A DNA stretch of 64,000 nucleotides from Pseudoalteromonas apostichopi (lineage in GTDB: Bacteria > Pseudomonadota > Gammaproteobacteria > Enterobacterales > Alteromonadaceae): the NCBI RefSeq assembly GCF_030297135.1, contig NZ_AP028066.1, forward strand, positions 372,001-436,000, read 5' to 3'. The position numbers were made by a program, and so were the translations under genes. Below the pieces are notes generated by a model. The model did no database searches, had not been told where the DNA came from, and was given only the letters and a program-made list of their open reading frames with translations. This document shows positions 18,789 to 27,952 of this stretch, piece by piece (the first letter of the stretch is position 1; each line of letters starts with the position of its first letter).

Positions 18789-20666
18789 ATGACTGACTTT
18801 CTTTTAATCGCCTATATTTTCTTGATCGCAGGCATAATTGCCGTGCCTATCGCCAGCAAGTTTGGGCTTGGCTCAGTGCTTGGCTACTTACTCGCAGGTA
18901 TTGTTATTGGGCCAACACTGACATTTTTAAATGTTGATGTGATTGCCATCCAGCATTTTGCTGAGTTTGGTGTGGTAATGATGCTGTTTATTGTTGGCTT
19001 AGAGCTTGAGCCCAAAGCGCTTTGGTCAATGCGAAAACAGCTTATTGGCCTTGGTGGCGGACAGGTGGTTTTATCAGCCGCAGCCTTTACTGGTATTAGT
19101 TTAGCATTTGGTCATGCTTGGCAATCGGCACTCACAATAGGTTTAATTTTATCGCTCTCATCTACCGCAATTGTACTGCAAACGCTTTCAGAGCGCGGGC
19201 TATTAAAATCAGATGGTGGCCAAGCCTCATTTAGCGTATTACTCACCCAAGATATAGCTGTTATTCCTATGCTGGCGTTTATTCCATTGCTAGCTTTACC
19301 AGAATTAGCACCCGTAATGGCTGATACAGCCTATGCAAGCGAAGACGGTCATGCTGGTTTAAGCTTGGTAGCAAACCTTAAGAGCTGGCAAGCAGCATTG
19401 GTTACTTTAGGTATGATAGCGCTCGTCGTTTTTGGTGGTAACTACTTAACCGCACCAATTTTTAGATTTGTAGCACAAGCACGGCTTCGTGAACTATTTA
19501 CCGCAACGGCTTTATTCTTTGTTATTGGTATCGCTTTGATGATGTCATTAGTTGGCTTATCACCTGCGCTTGGTACCTTTTTGGCAGGTGTAGTGCTTGC
19601 AAATTCACCTTATAAACATGAGCTCGAAAGTAATATCGATCCCTTCAAAGGGTTACTGCTTGGGCTATTTTTTATCACCGTTGGCGCAAGTATCAACTTT
19701 CAATTACTCGCAGATAACCTTACTACCATAATGCTATTAACTGGCGTACTGATTGTAACTAAAACAGTTGTGCTGTTAATTTTAGGCCGTATTTTTGGGC
19801 TAAGAGGCGCTGCACTTTGGTTACTAGCACTGGGGCTCGCACAAGCTGGTGAGTTTGGTTTTGTACTACTGGCTTACAGTGTATCTAATAATGTTTTAGC
19901 CGCAGCCGTTGCCGACCAACTATTACTGGTTGTTACTTTATCCATGCTGCTTTCGCCAGGCTTATTCATTCTGTATCAACGTGTGATAGCACCGCGCTTT
20001 ATTTGTGAACAAGCAAGGCAAGATACAGAAGAGTTCCCTGATGATAGCCATGTGATCATTGCAGGCTCAGGCAGAATGGGTGGCCTTGTTGACCGTATTT
20101 TACAAGCTGGCGGCTATAAAACCACCGTGATTGATTACAACTACAAACAACTTGAAGCGCTGGAGCGTGTTGGTATTCGTAACTTTTTTGGTGATGCCAC
20201 TCGACCTGACCTACTAAGTGCAGCAGGCATTGAAGATGCTAAATTGCTGGTTGTTGCACTTGATGATGCAGAGCAAATAACTAAATTAGTCCGCTATGCT
20301 ATGCAAAATTATCCGCATTTACATGTAGTTGCCCGCGCAGTTGATCGTCACCATGTATACGACTTATGGGCCTACGGCTGTCGCGATATTATCCGCGAAA
20401 CATATGACAGTACACTGCGCATGGGTCGCTCTTCCTTTGAGGCACTGGGTATTGAGCGAGAAAAAGCCCAAGAAATGATCGATATCTTCAGTGAGTTTGA
20501 TAAAGAAATGCTACGCGAAGCCGCCGATGTCTACGAAATCGGCGTACCATTCGAAGAAAACCATGCCTATATCGATTGCATTAATAAGCTGTTTGAAGAA
20601 AAAGAGCCTAAAATTAAACAACAAATGCGCGAGATATGCGAGCGAGTTGTTAGTCGTTCGAAATAG
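18789..20666 (+). CDS. Kef-type CPA2 monovalent cation:proton antiporter
   Basis: This inner-membrane antiporter has 625 residues: about 12-13 membrane helices (1-395) of the Na+/H+ exchanger fold, then a cytoplasmic RCK/TrkA-N domain (about 410-530). KefB/KefC-type signatures include FAEFGVVMMLFIVGLELEP (about 58-76) and SSTAIVLQTLSERG (about 130-143). The nucleotide-binding loop is IIAGSGRMGGLVDRIL (GxGxxG, about 421). It probably exchanges K+ or Na+ for protons under nucleotide or glutathione control. No KefF/KefG ancillary quinone reductase gene is adjacent, so I leave out a Kef letter. The gene is single, divergent from arfA, with ACAGGATTACG before the ATG. Confidence 0.88.
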   Translation: MTDFLLIAYIFLIAGIIAVPIASKFGLGSVLGYLLAGIVIGPTLTFLNVDVIAIQHFAEFGVVMMLFIVGLELEPKALWSMRKQLIGLGGGQVVLSAAAFTGISLAFGHAWQSALTIGLILSLSSTAIVLQTLSERGLLKSDGGQASFSVLLTQDIAVIPMLAFIPLLALPELAPVMADTAYASEDGHAGLSLVANLKSWQAALVTLGMIALVVFGGNYLTAPIFRFVAQARLRELFTATALFFVIGIALMMSLVGLSPALGTFLAGVVLANSPYKHELESNIDPFKGLLLGLFFITVGASINFQLLADNLTTIMLLTGVLIVTKTVVLLILGRIFGLRGAALWLLALGLAQAGEFGFVLLAYSVSNNVLAAAVADQLLLVVTLSMLLSPGLFILYQRVIAPRFICEQARQDTEEFPDDSHVIIAGSGRMGGLVDRILQAGGYKTTVIDYNYKQLEALERVGIRNFFGDATRPDLLSAAGIEDAKLLVVALDDAEQITKLVRYAMQNYPHLHVVARAVDRHHVYDLWAYGCRDIIRETYDSTLRMGRSSFEALGIEREKAQEMIDIFSEFDKEMLREAADVYEIGVPFEENHAYIDCINKLFEEKEPKIKQQMREICERVVSRSK

Positions 20667-20894
20667 CATAAATATTACAATTATGGAGGAGGTGTTTTCA
20701 CTTCCTCTTTATCTTCTCATTAACTTCTCTTTGTGAAAATAATTTGAACCACAGAGAACACAGAGGCGCTTCGCGCTACACAGAGAAAACAAATACTCTC
20801 AAAGAGACTACATTGAATAGGATAAAACATGATATAAAATCGCTGCTACAAACTCGCATCTCGCAAACTTTACCCTTTACCCTCGCCAACTAAC
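20667..20894. repeat. Fragments of both intergenic repeat families
   Basis: This gap holds a family 2 end (AACCACAGAGAACACAGAGG followed by GCGCTTCGCGCTACACAGAG, about 20746-20785) and a reversed family 1 fragment (GATATAAAATCGCTGCTAC, about 20832-20850, then ACTCGCATCTCGCAAACTTTACC). No coding sequence is seen. Confidence 0.7.
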
Positions 20895-21368
20895 TCAAAG
20901 CTTTGCAGCCAATCGATTTGGATAGAAAAAGTCTTTACTATCAATGCATTTTATTTTGCTTATGTCTGTGTGCAATGGGTTGATTAAAAAATTGTATTCG
21001 TCAGGACATATGCTAGAAGGAACTTGAAGTACGGCTGCGTCCATCGATGCTAGCCAATCAGAACCTAACGCCTGAGTCTCTGTAATGTAAGGGTGATCAT
21101 CCCATGCGCTTGGCAGCTCGCTGGCTACTAGCCTAATAATCTTAAGGTCATCAGGGATTTGAATCGTTGTAATACTCAGGTTTGTACTTAAAATATCCGT
21201 TGTGTCATTCACTAATCGCTCAAGCATAGCTAAAGAGCGTGAGCTCGCTGTATATACAATAGGTTTACCTACAAAATGCCACCTTCCCTGTGCATACAAA
21301 CCACCCAGCCCAGATAACGCGTTAGCTAGATCATTATGTATTTTGGGTGCTATTCGGTAGCAAATCAT
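20895..21368 (-). CDS. RES-domain toxin (NAD+-degrading family)
   Basis: This is the toxin of a type II toxin-antitoxin pair. RES-domain toxins break down or use NAD+ in the cell. The 157-residue protein has the family's N-terminal YRIAPKIH and the sequence GGLYAQGRWHFVGKPIVYTA (about 23-42), with the Arg and Tyr expected at the active site, and SRSLAMLERL containing the conserved Glu. Its start codon overlaps the last base of the Xre-type antitoxin gene, so translation is coupled. It is small for the family but not obviously truncated. An inactive degraded copy cannot be excluded without alignment. Confidence 0.88.
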   Translation of the reverse strand: MICYRIAPKIHNDLANALSGLGGLYAQGRWHFVGKPIVYTASSRSLAMLERLVNDTTDILSTNLSITTIQIPDDLKIIRLVASELPSAWDDHPYITETQALGSDWLASMDAAVLQVPSSICPDEYNFLINPLHTDISKIKCIDSKDFFYPNRLAAKL

Positions 21369-21802
21369 TAAGCGGTGAACCCGTACTGAAGCCCAAGTAT
21401 CACGCGTTTTATAAGCTCACGACCGCGGATTGTATGGATCACCGACTTTGGCTCTTGATTAGCAAATTGAATATTAGGGGTGCTAAGCCATTCGTTCCAG
21501 CGTTTAACATCACCAAAATAAGCAATCCCTTGTGACGAAATACGTGCCACTTCTAACGCATTTTCACTCAACTTGGCATTCAACCGCTTTCGGTCTTTAC
21601 TATATCTTTCGAGTGTACGCATAGTGGTACCGATTGAGGCTGCTAAGCTATTAGCGTCCCAATTTAGCTCTTTAGCGAGTGATTTAATCGCACTGACTGT
21701 CACGCCTTGTGTTGCAACACTTATTTCATCAAGAGTATTTGAATTGATAGTCACTCGACCATCAGTCACCACACCTAAATAATCAGTTTCAACAGCATTC
21801 AT
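21368..21802 (-). CDS. Xre/MbcA/ParS-type antitoxin (DUF2384) of the RES toxin
   Basis: The antitoxin neutralises the RES toxin and represses its own promoter. It has an N-terminal helix-turn-helix-like region (about 40-85, with LNWDANSLAASIG and TMRTLERY) and a C-terminal DUF2384 toxin-binding domain (about 90-140, DVKRWNEWLSTPN and the GRELIKRVILGLQYG end typical of the family). A GTG 30 bases upstream is possible, but the ATG at 21802 has GAGG 6 nt before it. It precedes the toxin gene by a 1-base overlap. The promoter and two operator palindromes directly upstream are described separately. Confidence 0.88.
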   Translation of the reverse strand: MNAVETDYLGVVTDGRVTINSNTLDEISVATQGVTVSAIKSLAKELNWDANSLAASIGTTMRTLERYSKDRKRLNAKLSENALEVARISSQGIAYFGDVKRWNEWLSTPNIQFANQEPKSVIHTIRGRELIKRVILGLQYGFTA

Positions 21803-21820
21803 TTTCCACCTCGCCAAAAA

Positions 21821-21863
21821 GACAACTGTCACTTATTATAGCGACAAATGTCGGATACTACAA
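21821..21863 (-). promoter_or_regulatory. Promoter and paired operators of the RES/Xre operon
   Basis: On the minus strand, TTGTAG (21858-21863) and a perfect TATAAT (21835-21840) are spaced by exactly 17 bp. Two identical palindromes GACA-NN-TGTC occur, one inside the spacer (21843-21852, extended to CGACA-TGTCG) and one just after the -10 (21821-21830). Their centres are 22 bp apart, about two helical turns. This is the pattern of an autorepressor binding the same DNA face and covering RNA polymerase contacts. Confidence 0.8.
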
Positions 21864-21869
21864 TTAAGC

Positions 21870-21897
21870 AAAAAAATAGCGCCTTGAGGCGCTATTT
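21870..21897 (-). terminator. Terminator of the TonB-dependent receptor gene
   Basis: A perfect 10-bp stem (AAATAGCGCC with GGCGCTATTT) and a 4-nt loop are followed on the minus strand by a T run. It ends the receptor transcript just before the toxin-antitoxin promoter. Confidence 0.88.
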
Positions 21898-21919
21898 AAG
21901 TTTCACTTCAACTTAGGAA

Positions 21920-24463
21920 TTAAAAACTAAAACTCAGTTTTGCGTAGTAAGTCATACCATCAAAACCATAAGGTAATGCACGAACAGGGTATTTGAATGC
22001 TTGGTTAGTAATAAAATCAAGAGCTTCGTCTTCGCCAAGTTCGTCTGGGGTTACATCAAAGATATTATCAATACCCGCCGATAGCATCAGTTCGTCAGTT
22101 AACTGATAACCAAGGTTAACATCAACTAATACTGCTGACTCAACAGTGCTTGTGTCTTTAAACTCACCTGTAGGTGATAATTGATCAGGCAAACCAATGT
22201 GGTCATTACCAAAGTATTTAACGTCTGTTTCACCATAATAATTAAAGCGTAGCATGCTGTTGAAATCGCCACGATCGTATTCAAATGTTAACGTTGCACG
22301 CTCACCTGGTTGACCGTCTGTTAAGAAACTACGTTGTAAATCATCAAGGGCAATTGACTCAGGAATCCCTTCCGGTGCATTCACATCATCAATTTCAGTC
22401 TCGTTAATGTTACCTGCAAACGTTGCTGAGAAATTACCATCGTACAAATCAGTGCGATACGAAGCGATGATATCAACACCTTTGGTGGTTGAATCAACCG
22501 AGTTTGAGAAATAGTTAGCTTGCTGTGCCCCTGTTGCATTAAGTGCAGCGACAGCTTCGGCACTAAATGCCACATCATCCGCAGACATTAAGCTGCCAAG
22601 AGTAATTCTGTCTTTAATTGCAACATGATAAAAATCAACGGTTAGAGATAAATCGCTGGTTACGTTATAAACAAAACCTGCACTTAAGTTTTCTGAGCTT
22701 TCAAGACCGAGGTTATCAACACCCAGTGCTGAGGGGAAATCAGAGCCTGCTGTTGCCGTAAATGATTGCAGTAATACGCCACCAGCACCTAAATTTGTGG
22801 TGTAAGCGGTATACGCACTTTGTTGTAGAGATGGTGCTCTAAAGCCAGAAGAAATGGCACCACGAACAGCAAAGTCATCGGTAATTTCATAACGGGTTGC
22901 TAGCTTACCAATGATGTCATCACCGGCATCAGAGAAATCTTCATAACGAAGCGCTGTGCTTACTTGCCATGCGTCCGTGATCAGCGTTTCGGCATTTACA
23001 TAAAATGCATAACTGTGGCGGCTCTCTTTGTTTGATGCTTCAGGACGTAAACCGTTATATGCCTGGAAACCACACTCAGCGAATACGCTGCTGTCGTTTA
23101 CCGCAGGGTATGAGCTATCTGAATTAGCTAAACCACACGCATAAGAGGCTTCTTCGCCCGGCACGATTTCATAATTTTCTTTACGGTATTCAGCCCCCAC
23201 AGATACGTATAATGGCTCGCTGCGGCCAATATCGACAATACCATTGAGGTCTGCATTTATAGTCGTTTGGTCAAATCTAAAACCCCCTGAGTACCCGCCG
23301 TTAGGGCCTGCATTTGCAACAATATCAGCATCGCTTGCATCAGGGTTATTCGCCACATATTCAGCAGCATACGACGCATTTAGCGTGTTTTTAGATGTGA
23401 AATCATAGCTATTTTCACCATGTACGGCAGATACGTCATAGCCCCAATCTGGAGTTAACTCACCGCGCAGTCCAAGTGAAAACGAAATATCTTCGGCTTC
23501 GTTATCGATACGAGGTAAAAAGCCATCGCCATACACTTGCACCACGTTCTTCGCTGCTTGGTCAAAGTTACGGTAAAAACCATTACCTAGCGCAGTACGG
23601 TTTGAGTATCCGCCAAATGAGTAAAGTTCGGTCTCACCAAAAGGTAACGCCATATTATAAAACACAGAGGTAAATTCGCTATCAGCATTACCTTGTCCCC
23701 AGCGAACATCATCAGATAGCGTCCCAGCGGGCACATCAACTGAGCCACCAATATCACGCTCTGCTCGGTTTGTACCATCCGCATCACGGTATTCCAAAGA
23801 AAAGTTAATGAAACCGCCTTCATCACCCAAATCAAAGCCACGGTTTAAACCCATTGAAATAGTGTCACCATCGCCTTCACCCGTGCTACCTGCTTGCACA
23901 TAGCCCGTTGTAACACCGGTTGAATCGTTTAACGATAAGTTGATAACACCGGCAATCGCATCAGAACCATATTGCGCAGCAGCACCATCACGAAGTACTT
24001 CAACGCCTTTTAACGCAGTAAGAGGAATCGCATTCATATCGGTACCCGCAGCACCGGCACCTACAGTACCATTTAAACCAAAAATAGATTGGTTATGACG
24101 GCGTTTGCCATTGATAAGCACTAACGTTTGGTCTGGCTGTAAACCACGAAGAGTCGCAGGTCTAAATAAGTCAGAGCCATCTGACACTTGCGTACGAGAA
24201 AAGTTAAATGAAGGAGCCGTCGCTTGCAGACTTTGACCAAGTTCAGTGAAACCACCTTTGTTTAAGTCGTCAGCATCAATCAAATCAACCGGCGATGTTG
24301 ATTCGGTAGCCGTACGATTAGCAACGCGTGAGCCTAATACTGAGATTTGTTCGATGTTTTTATCTGCTTTAGCAGCAGATGCTTGCTCTGCTGCCTGCAC
24401 TGAAGTCGCAGAAACAGCCACACTAACCGCAACGGCCAGCATACTTAAAGAATGTGTTGTCAT
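21920..24463 (-). CDS. TonB-dependent outer-membrane receptor
   Basis: This is an outer-membrane, energy-coupled import channel. The signal peptide (MTTHSLSMLAVAVSVAVSAT, ending near VQAAEQ) is followed by a TonB-box-like segment (IEQISVLGSR), a plug domain (about 60-175, with LNKGGFTELGQSLQ, VLINGKRRHNQ, VEVLRDGAAAQYGSDAIAGVIN) and a 22-strand barrel ending in a terminal Phe (YAKLSFSF). I start at the ATG at 24463, with AGGA 7 nt upstream; the open frame extends 34 codons further. The substrate cannot be read from the sequence. It is not in the chitin operon and shows no siderophore or cobalamin context, and the many Asp/Asn loops do not settle the matter. Confidence 0.9.
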   Translation of the reverse strand: MTTHSLSMLAVAVSVAVSATSVQAAEQASAAKADKNIEQISVLGSRVANRTATESTSPVDLIDADDLNKGGFTELGQSLQATAPSFNFSRTQVSDGSDLFRPATLRGLQPDQTLVLINGKRRHNQSIFGLNGTVGAGAAGTDMNAIPLTALKGVEVLRDGAAAQYGSDAIAGVINLSLNDSTGVTTGYVQAGSTGEGDGDTISMGLNRGFDLGDEGGFINFSLEYRDADGTNRAERDIGGSVDVPAGTLSDDVRWGQGNADSEFTSVFYNMALPFGETELYSFGGYSNRTALGNGFYRNFDQAAKNVVQVYGDGFLPRIDNEAEDISFSLGLRGELTPDWGYDVSAVHGENSYDFTSKNTLNASYAAEYVANNPDASDADIVANAGPNGGYSGGFRFDQTTINADLNGIVDIGRSEPLYVSVGAEYRKENYEIVPGEEASYACGLANSDSSYPAVNDSSVFAECGFQAYNGLRPEASNKESRHSYAFYVNAETLITDAWQVSTALRYEDFSDAGDDIIGKLATRYEITDDFAVRGAISSGFRAPSLQQSAYTAYTTNLGAGGVLLQSFTATAGSDFPSALGVDNLGLESSENLSAGFVYNVTSDLSLTVDFYHVAIKDRITLGSLMSADDVAFSAEAVAALNATGAQQANYFSNSVDSTTKGVDIIASYRTDLYDGNFSATFAGNINETEIDDVNAPEGIPESIALDDLQRSFLTDGQPGERATLTFEYDRGDFNSMLRFNYYGETDVKYFGNDHIGLPDQLSPTGEFKDTSTVESAVLVDVNLGYQLTDELMLSAGIDNIFDVTPDELGEDEALDFITNQAFKYPVRALPYGFDGMTYYAKLSFSF

Positions 24464-24576
24464 GTGTATCCTGTTGATATTCCGGCTTTCCTTAAAACAA
24501 AAAAACGCCCCTTTTGGAGAAATTAAGAAAAGCACTAAGCACGTGTTGTTGATTTTAGAAATCACGATTTTTGAAA

Positions 24577-24600
24577 GTTAACTCAAGCCTGCGAGTTAAC
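24577..24600. promoter_or_regulatory. Inverted repeat upstream of the TonB receptor
   Basis: Eight-base arms GTTAACTC / GAGTTAAC flank AAGCCTGC, about 115 bp before the receptor start in an otherwise featureless, AT-rich 316-bp gap (24464-24779). It could be an operator or a leader hairpin. No Fur box was recognised. Confidence 0.45.
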
Positions 24601-24779
24601 TCTTACAAAACATCCTATCAACAAATACACAAAAGGGAAGAAAAATAAGGTACGACTTAGGTATAAACATTCCCATTTGTAGTATTAATAGGACTTTACA
24701 AACAGAAATTATTCGTTTTTAAGTAGAAATAAGCAAAATAATGCAACTATCAGCTTATCTCTACTGAGAAGGGAAATGT

Positions 24780-25430
24780 TTACTGATCTTGCTCAAGCAT
24801 CGCCAGTTTTTCATCTTCAAGCATTAACGCCATAGTGGCAATCTCAGATAAGCTCTCGTCTAGCGCATTAAAGAAGGTGACAAACCCTTCGCCTAGTTTT
24901 TCTGGTTCAGGGTGATTTGCCAGCGCCTGATCCCACATCGCGAAGGTCGTTAGTAAATCGAGAGTTGCTTCAAAATTATCAATAAACAGCTGACCATCTT
25001 CGCTTTCATTATCTTGCTGATCATCAGCTTTAAGTAAAAATTGTAAGTCGCTGTGCCAAATATCTTGGTTCACAATATACGCCGCAATATAGCCGCTACA
25101 AAAGTCCTGCAATGCTTGGCTTGGCTCATTGCTGTTTACTTCATTTGGGTATAATTCGGCTAAGATTTTCTTTTGTTCAACTTGTGCTTCGGTGATGTTA
25201 TCAAGCAATTCAATCATCGCATCGCGAGGCTCTGAATCTGTCATTAAGGTGTTGAATACCGCTTCATCATTGTCAGCAATATAATTTGCTAATTCTGATT
25301 CCCCAAAAAACTCTGAGCAGGCCAGTAGACCAGACATATAACCAAGCACTTGGTCCAAACTAACTTGATTAGTCTCGCTTTGACTCGCGAGGTAGTTTTT
25401 AAACACATCCGAACTTTGTTGATTTAGCAT
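24780..25430 (-). CDS. UPF0149 (YgfB/YecA)-like acidic protein
   Basis: This soluble, acidic, helical protein has about 216 residues. The pattern LDQVLGYMSGLLACSEF near the N terminus and ALQDFCSGYIAAYIVNQDIW in the middle resembles the two helical repeats of the UPF0149 family. The long DNITEAQVEQKK and DDQQDNESED stretches are charged. There is no C-terminal SEC-type zinc motif as in YecA. Its function is unknown. I prefer the ATG at 25430, preceded by AAAGG at good spacing, over the ATG at 25445. It is downstream of a histidine kinase gene on the same strand, 82 bp away. The family call is made by pattern only. Confidence 0.55.
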   Translation of the reverse strand: MLNQQSSDVFKNYLASQSETNQVSLDQVLGYMSGLLACSEFFGESELANYIADNDEAVFNTLMTDSEPRDAMIELLDNITEAQVEQKKILAELYPNEVNSNEPSQALQDFCSGYIAAYIVNQDIWHSDLQFLLKADDQQDNESEDGQLFIDNFEATLDLLTTFAMWDQALANHPEPEKLGEGFVTFFNALDESLSEIATMALMLEDEKLAMLEQDQ

Positions 25431-25512
25431 ATTGAGCCTTTGCATGTTGGTTTGCTATGGGTGTATTCCTACCCTAGCGAATTCACAAATTTTTGCAACA
25501 ACTGAAATACTG

Positions 25513-26478
25513 TCAGCTAGTTACAGTTTTCCTGACCTGACTTTGCACAGGAAACACGCAGCTAATTCTTGTGCCCATTCCTTCTGTACTTTGAATATCA
25601 ATACAGCCTTGATGTTCATGCACTATGGCATACACCATGGTCATCCCCATGCCGGTGCCTTCTCCAACAGGTTTTGTGGTGTAAAAGGGATCGTATATTT
25701 TCGCAATGGTTTCTTCTGACATGCCGGCGCCATTGTCTTCAATATCTATATAAATATGCTGTTCGAGCTCATATACTGCAACAGATATTTCAGCATTTGA
25801 TTTTTGATTATCACAGGCTTGTTTTGCATTAATTAGGATATTGACTATCACTTGGCTTATCGCAGGTAAGTTACACCAACTTTGTGATATAGGGCTGTAC
25901 TGGGTATGTAAATTACAATCACGCAGTTGGTTTGCTAATAGTTTTACGGCACTTTTTACTGCATCTGTCATATCAGCAAATTGCTTGTCGTGACCTTTGG
26001 GCCGCGAAAAATCTAATAAATTAGCAACAATTTTACTGATCCTTTGCAATCCTTGTGAGGTATCGCTAATTAAGTCAGGTAGCTCTTCGGCTACAAAGCG
26101 AAATGAATGCAATTTATTTAGCTCAGTTAATTGCTTACAGAATGTTACTTTATCGGTTTCACTACAAGCAAACTCATCGCACACAGCGAGCAAATCACTA
26201 AAGTAATCACAATAGTTTTTTAAACAATCAACATTACTGATGCTATAGGCAAGCGGGTTATTTATTTCGTGCGCAACCCCTGCGCAGAGTGTTCCTAAAG
26301 TAGCCATTTTTTCAGCTTGAATAAACATGGCTTGATGGTGTTTTAAATCAGCAATTTTTTGCTCAAGCTCACTGTTTAATGCCACTAAAATCCTGCTTTT
26401 ATCTGCAAGCAATTGCTCAGCTTCTTCTCTGGCCGCTTTTTCTAATAAGTAGGCTTGCTTAAAGTCATCCATTTTCAT
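25513..26478 (-). CDS. Cytoplasmic sensor histidine kinase
   Basis: This is a soluble histidine kinase of 321 residues. An N-terminal coiled coil (about 5-50, rich in Glu, Lys and Gln) precedes the H-box LCAGVAHEINNPLAY (His near 70), of the HEINNPL type usual in NtrB-like and chemotaxis-linked kinases. The ATPase domain has the N-box VIVNILINAKQACD, DNGAGM and GEGTGMGMTMVY. There is no sensor or membrane domain, so input probably comes from a partner protein or a change in oligomer state. It is divergent, by about 90 bp, from a response regulator with a degenerate HD-GYP domain; the two likely form a pair. A DUF or PAS input domain was looked for and not seen. Confidence 0.88.
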   Translation of the reverse strand: MKMDDFKQAYLLEKAAREEAEQLLADKSRILVALNSELEQKIADLKHHQAMFIQAEKMATLGTLCAGVAHEINNPLAYSISNVDCLKNYCDYFSDLLAVCDEFACSETDKVTFCKQLTELNKLHSFRFVAEELPDLISDTSQGLQRISKIVANLLDFSRPKGHDKQFADMTDAVKSAVKLLANQLRDCNLHTQYSPISQSWCNLPAISQVIVNILINAKQACDNQKSNAEISVAVYELEQHIYIDIEDNGAGMSEETIAKIYDPFYTTKPVGEGTGMGMTMVYAIVHEHQGCIDIQSTEGMGTRISCVFPVQSQVRKTVTS

Positions 26479-26567
26479 CTCAAACTTTATTTGTCTCTTT
26501 TAAAACCTAGCACAAGGCTGGATTTAAGGCTATGTTATTGATTAACGATGATTCACAGTAAAGCGCT

Positions 26568-27875
26568 ATGGCTGAAAAAGTTAGCAAACAACATATTCAG
26601 GTTTTATGCATCGATGATGACGAAATCGTCTTGCGGACTCTTTTGCGATTATTATCAGCGAATAACATCACTGCAAAAGCCTGTGCAGATCCACTTGAGG
26701 GACTAAAAATTTTAGCTACCTATAGTTTTGATGTGATTATCTGCGACATGCGAATGCCAAACATAGATGGCGCTGACTTCTTTGCACAAGCACTCAATAT
26801 AGACCCTGAGCCTCAACGGATTTTGTTAACTGGTTACTCAGATATCGACAACACTATTGCTGCGGTCAATAAAGGTAGGATCCATGCTTACATTCAAAAA
26901 CCTTGGCAAAATGAGTTACTGCTGCGCAACATCAGTGATGGCATAGAAAAAACCTCATTAAAGCGCCAAAACAAGCAGTTAGAGCAAAAAATAAAAGCGC
27001 AAAATAGCCAGTTAAAAGAGCTAAACAACAACCTTGAGCAAATGGTCGAAAAACGCACTCTACAAATTCGAAAAGTGCTCAAACAACTAGAAGAAGTAAA
27101 CGAACGTGAAAAACACGAGCATCGCAGTACCTTTGAGATTTTATATAACTTTATTAATGCCAACCCATACCTTGATGGTATGCAAGCACAAAACATTGCC
27201 ACTACCAGCAAACAAATTGCTGAACATCTTGGTTTAGATAAAAAACATATTGAAATGGCAGAAATGGCAGGCTACCTAGCACAAATTGGCTTGCTTGCCA
27301 TGGAGCCAGAGCTTTATAAAAAGCCAACCAGAGAGCTTACAGAGAACCAAAAAAAGTTATTTTACACACACCCTAGTACCGCTCAGCTAATGCTAATGCC
27401 CGCTCCCCATTTACATGATGTATCTGAAGCAATTTATTACCAATTTGAACACTACAATGGCTCCGGCACACCTAAGGGTTTAAAAGGTAAAGAAATTCCA
27501 ATTACGGCAATGATATTAGCTGTAGCGCGTGATTTTTGGCAAGCAATTGCTCATATCACAGTAAATGACAACAGCCGTTATGAAAGCGCACTCGATCAGC
27601 TACAATTATATAGCGGTACTCACTACCACCCAAAGATTTTAGAAGTGTTAGGGAGCCTTAAAATCAGCTGTGCTAGTGATCAAAAAGTGGGCACTATGAA
27701 GATTCTCACGGCACAGGATCTTAAAAACGGCATGGTACTCGGCCATGCACTTAGAAGCTATGATGGTATCTTGCTTTTACCAAAAGGGCATGTGTTCGGT
27801 GCCAAATCAATTGCTAAGCTACAACAACTTGAAACGAAAAAACCAAATCCTTTCAGAATCATGATCAAAAATTAG
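26568..27875 (+). CDS. RpfG-like response regulator with a degenerate HD-GYP domain
   Basis: The protein has a receiver (VLCIDDDE near residue 13, IICDMRMPNIDG with the Asp near 59, LLTGYSD, Lys in IQKPW), a coiled coil (about 125-195), an HD-GYP-like domain (about 205-365) and about 60 extra residues. In the third domain the expected HD of HDIGK reads AQIG (GYLAQIGLLAM), and the GYP motif reads NGSGTPKGLKG. With the metal-binding His-Asp lost, c-di-GMP hydrolysis is not expected. It may act as a binding or scaffold regulator. It is divergent from the soluble histidine kinase at 25513, presumably its partner. Ferrochelatase follows after 77 bp but is functionally unrelated. Confidence 0.88.
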   Translation: MAEKVSKQHIQVLCIDDDEIVLRTLLRLLSANNITAKACADPLEGLKILATYSFDVIICDMRMPNIDGADFFAQALNIDPEPQRILLTGYSDIDNTIAAVNKGRIHAYIQKPWQNELLLRNISDGIEKTSLKRQNKQLEQKIKAQNSQLKELNNNLEQMVEKRTLQIRKVLKQLEEVNEREKHEHRSTFEILYNFINANPYLDGMQAQNIATTSKQIAEHLGLDKKHIEMAEMAGYLAQIGLLAMEPELYKKPTRELTENQKKLFYTHPSTAQLMLMPAPHLHDVSEAIYYQFEHYNGSGTPKGLKGKEIPITAMILAVARDFWQAIAHITVNDNSRYESALDQLQLYSGTHYHPKILEVLGSLKISCASDQKVGTMKILTAQDLKNGMVLGHALRSYDGILLLPKGHVFGAKSIAKLQQLETKKPNPFRIMIKN

Positions 27876-27952
27876 CGAATAAAGTGATCACATATTCAGC
27901 TTACTTCGTTACAATGTGATTTATATTACGATTACTTCTAAAGGAGCACTCA

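Noticed and set aside
21920..24463. Assigning the TonB receptor to chitooligosaccharide uptake
   Set aside because: It is separated from the chitin operon by other units and has its own terminator. Nothing in the sequence points to the substrate.
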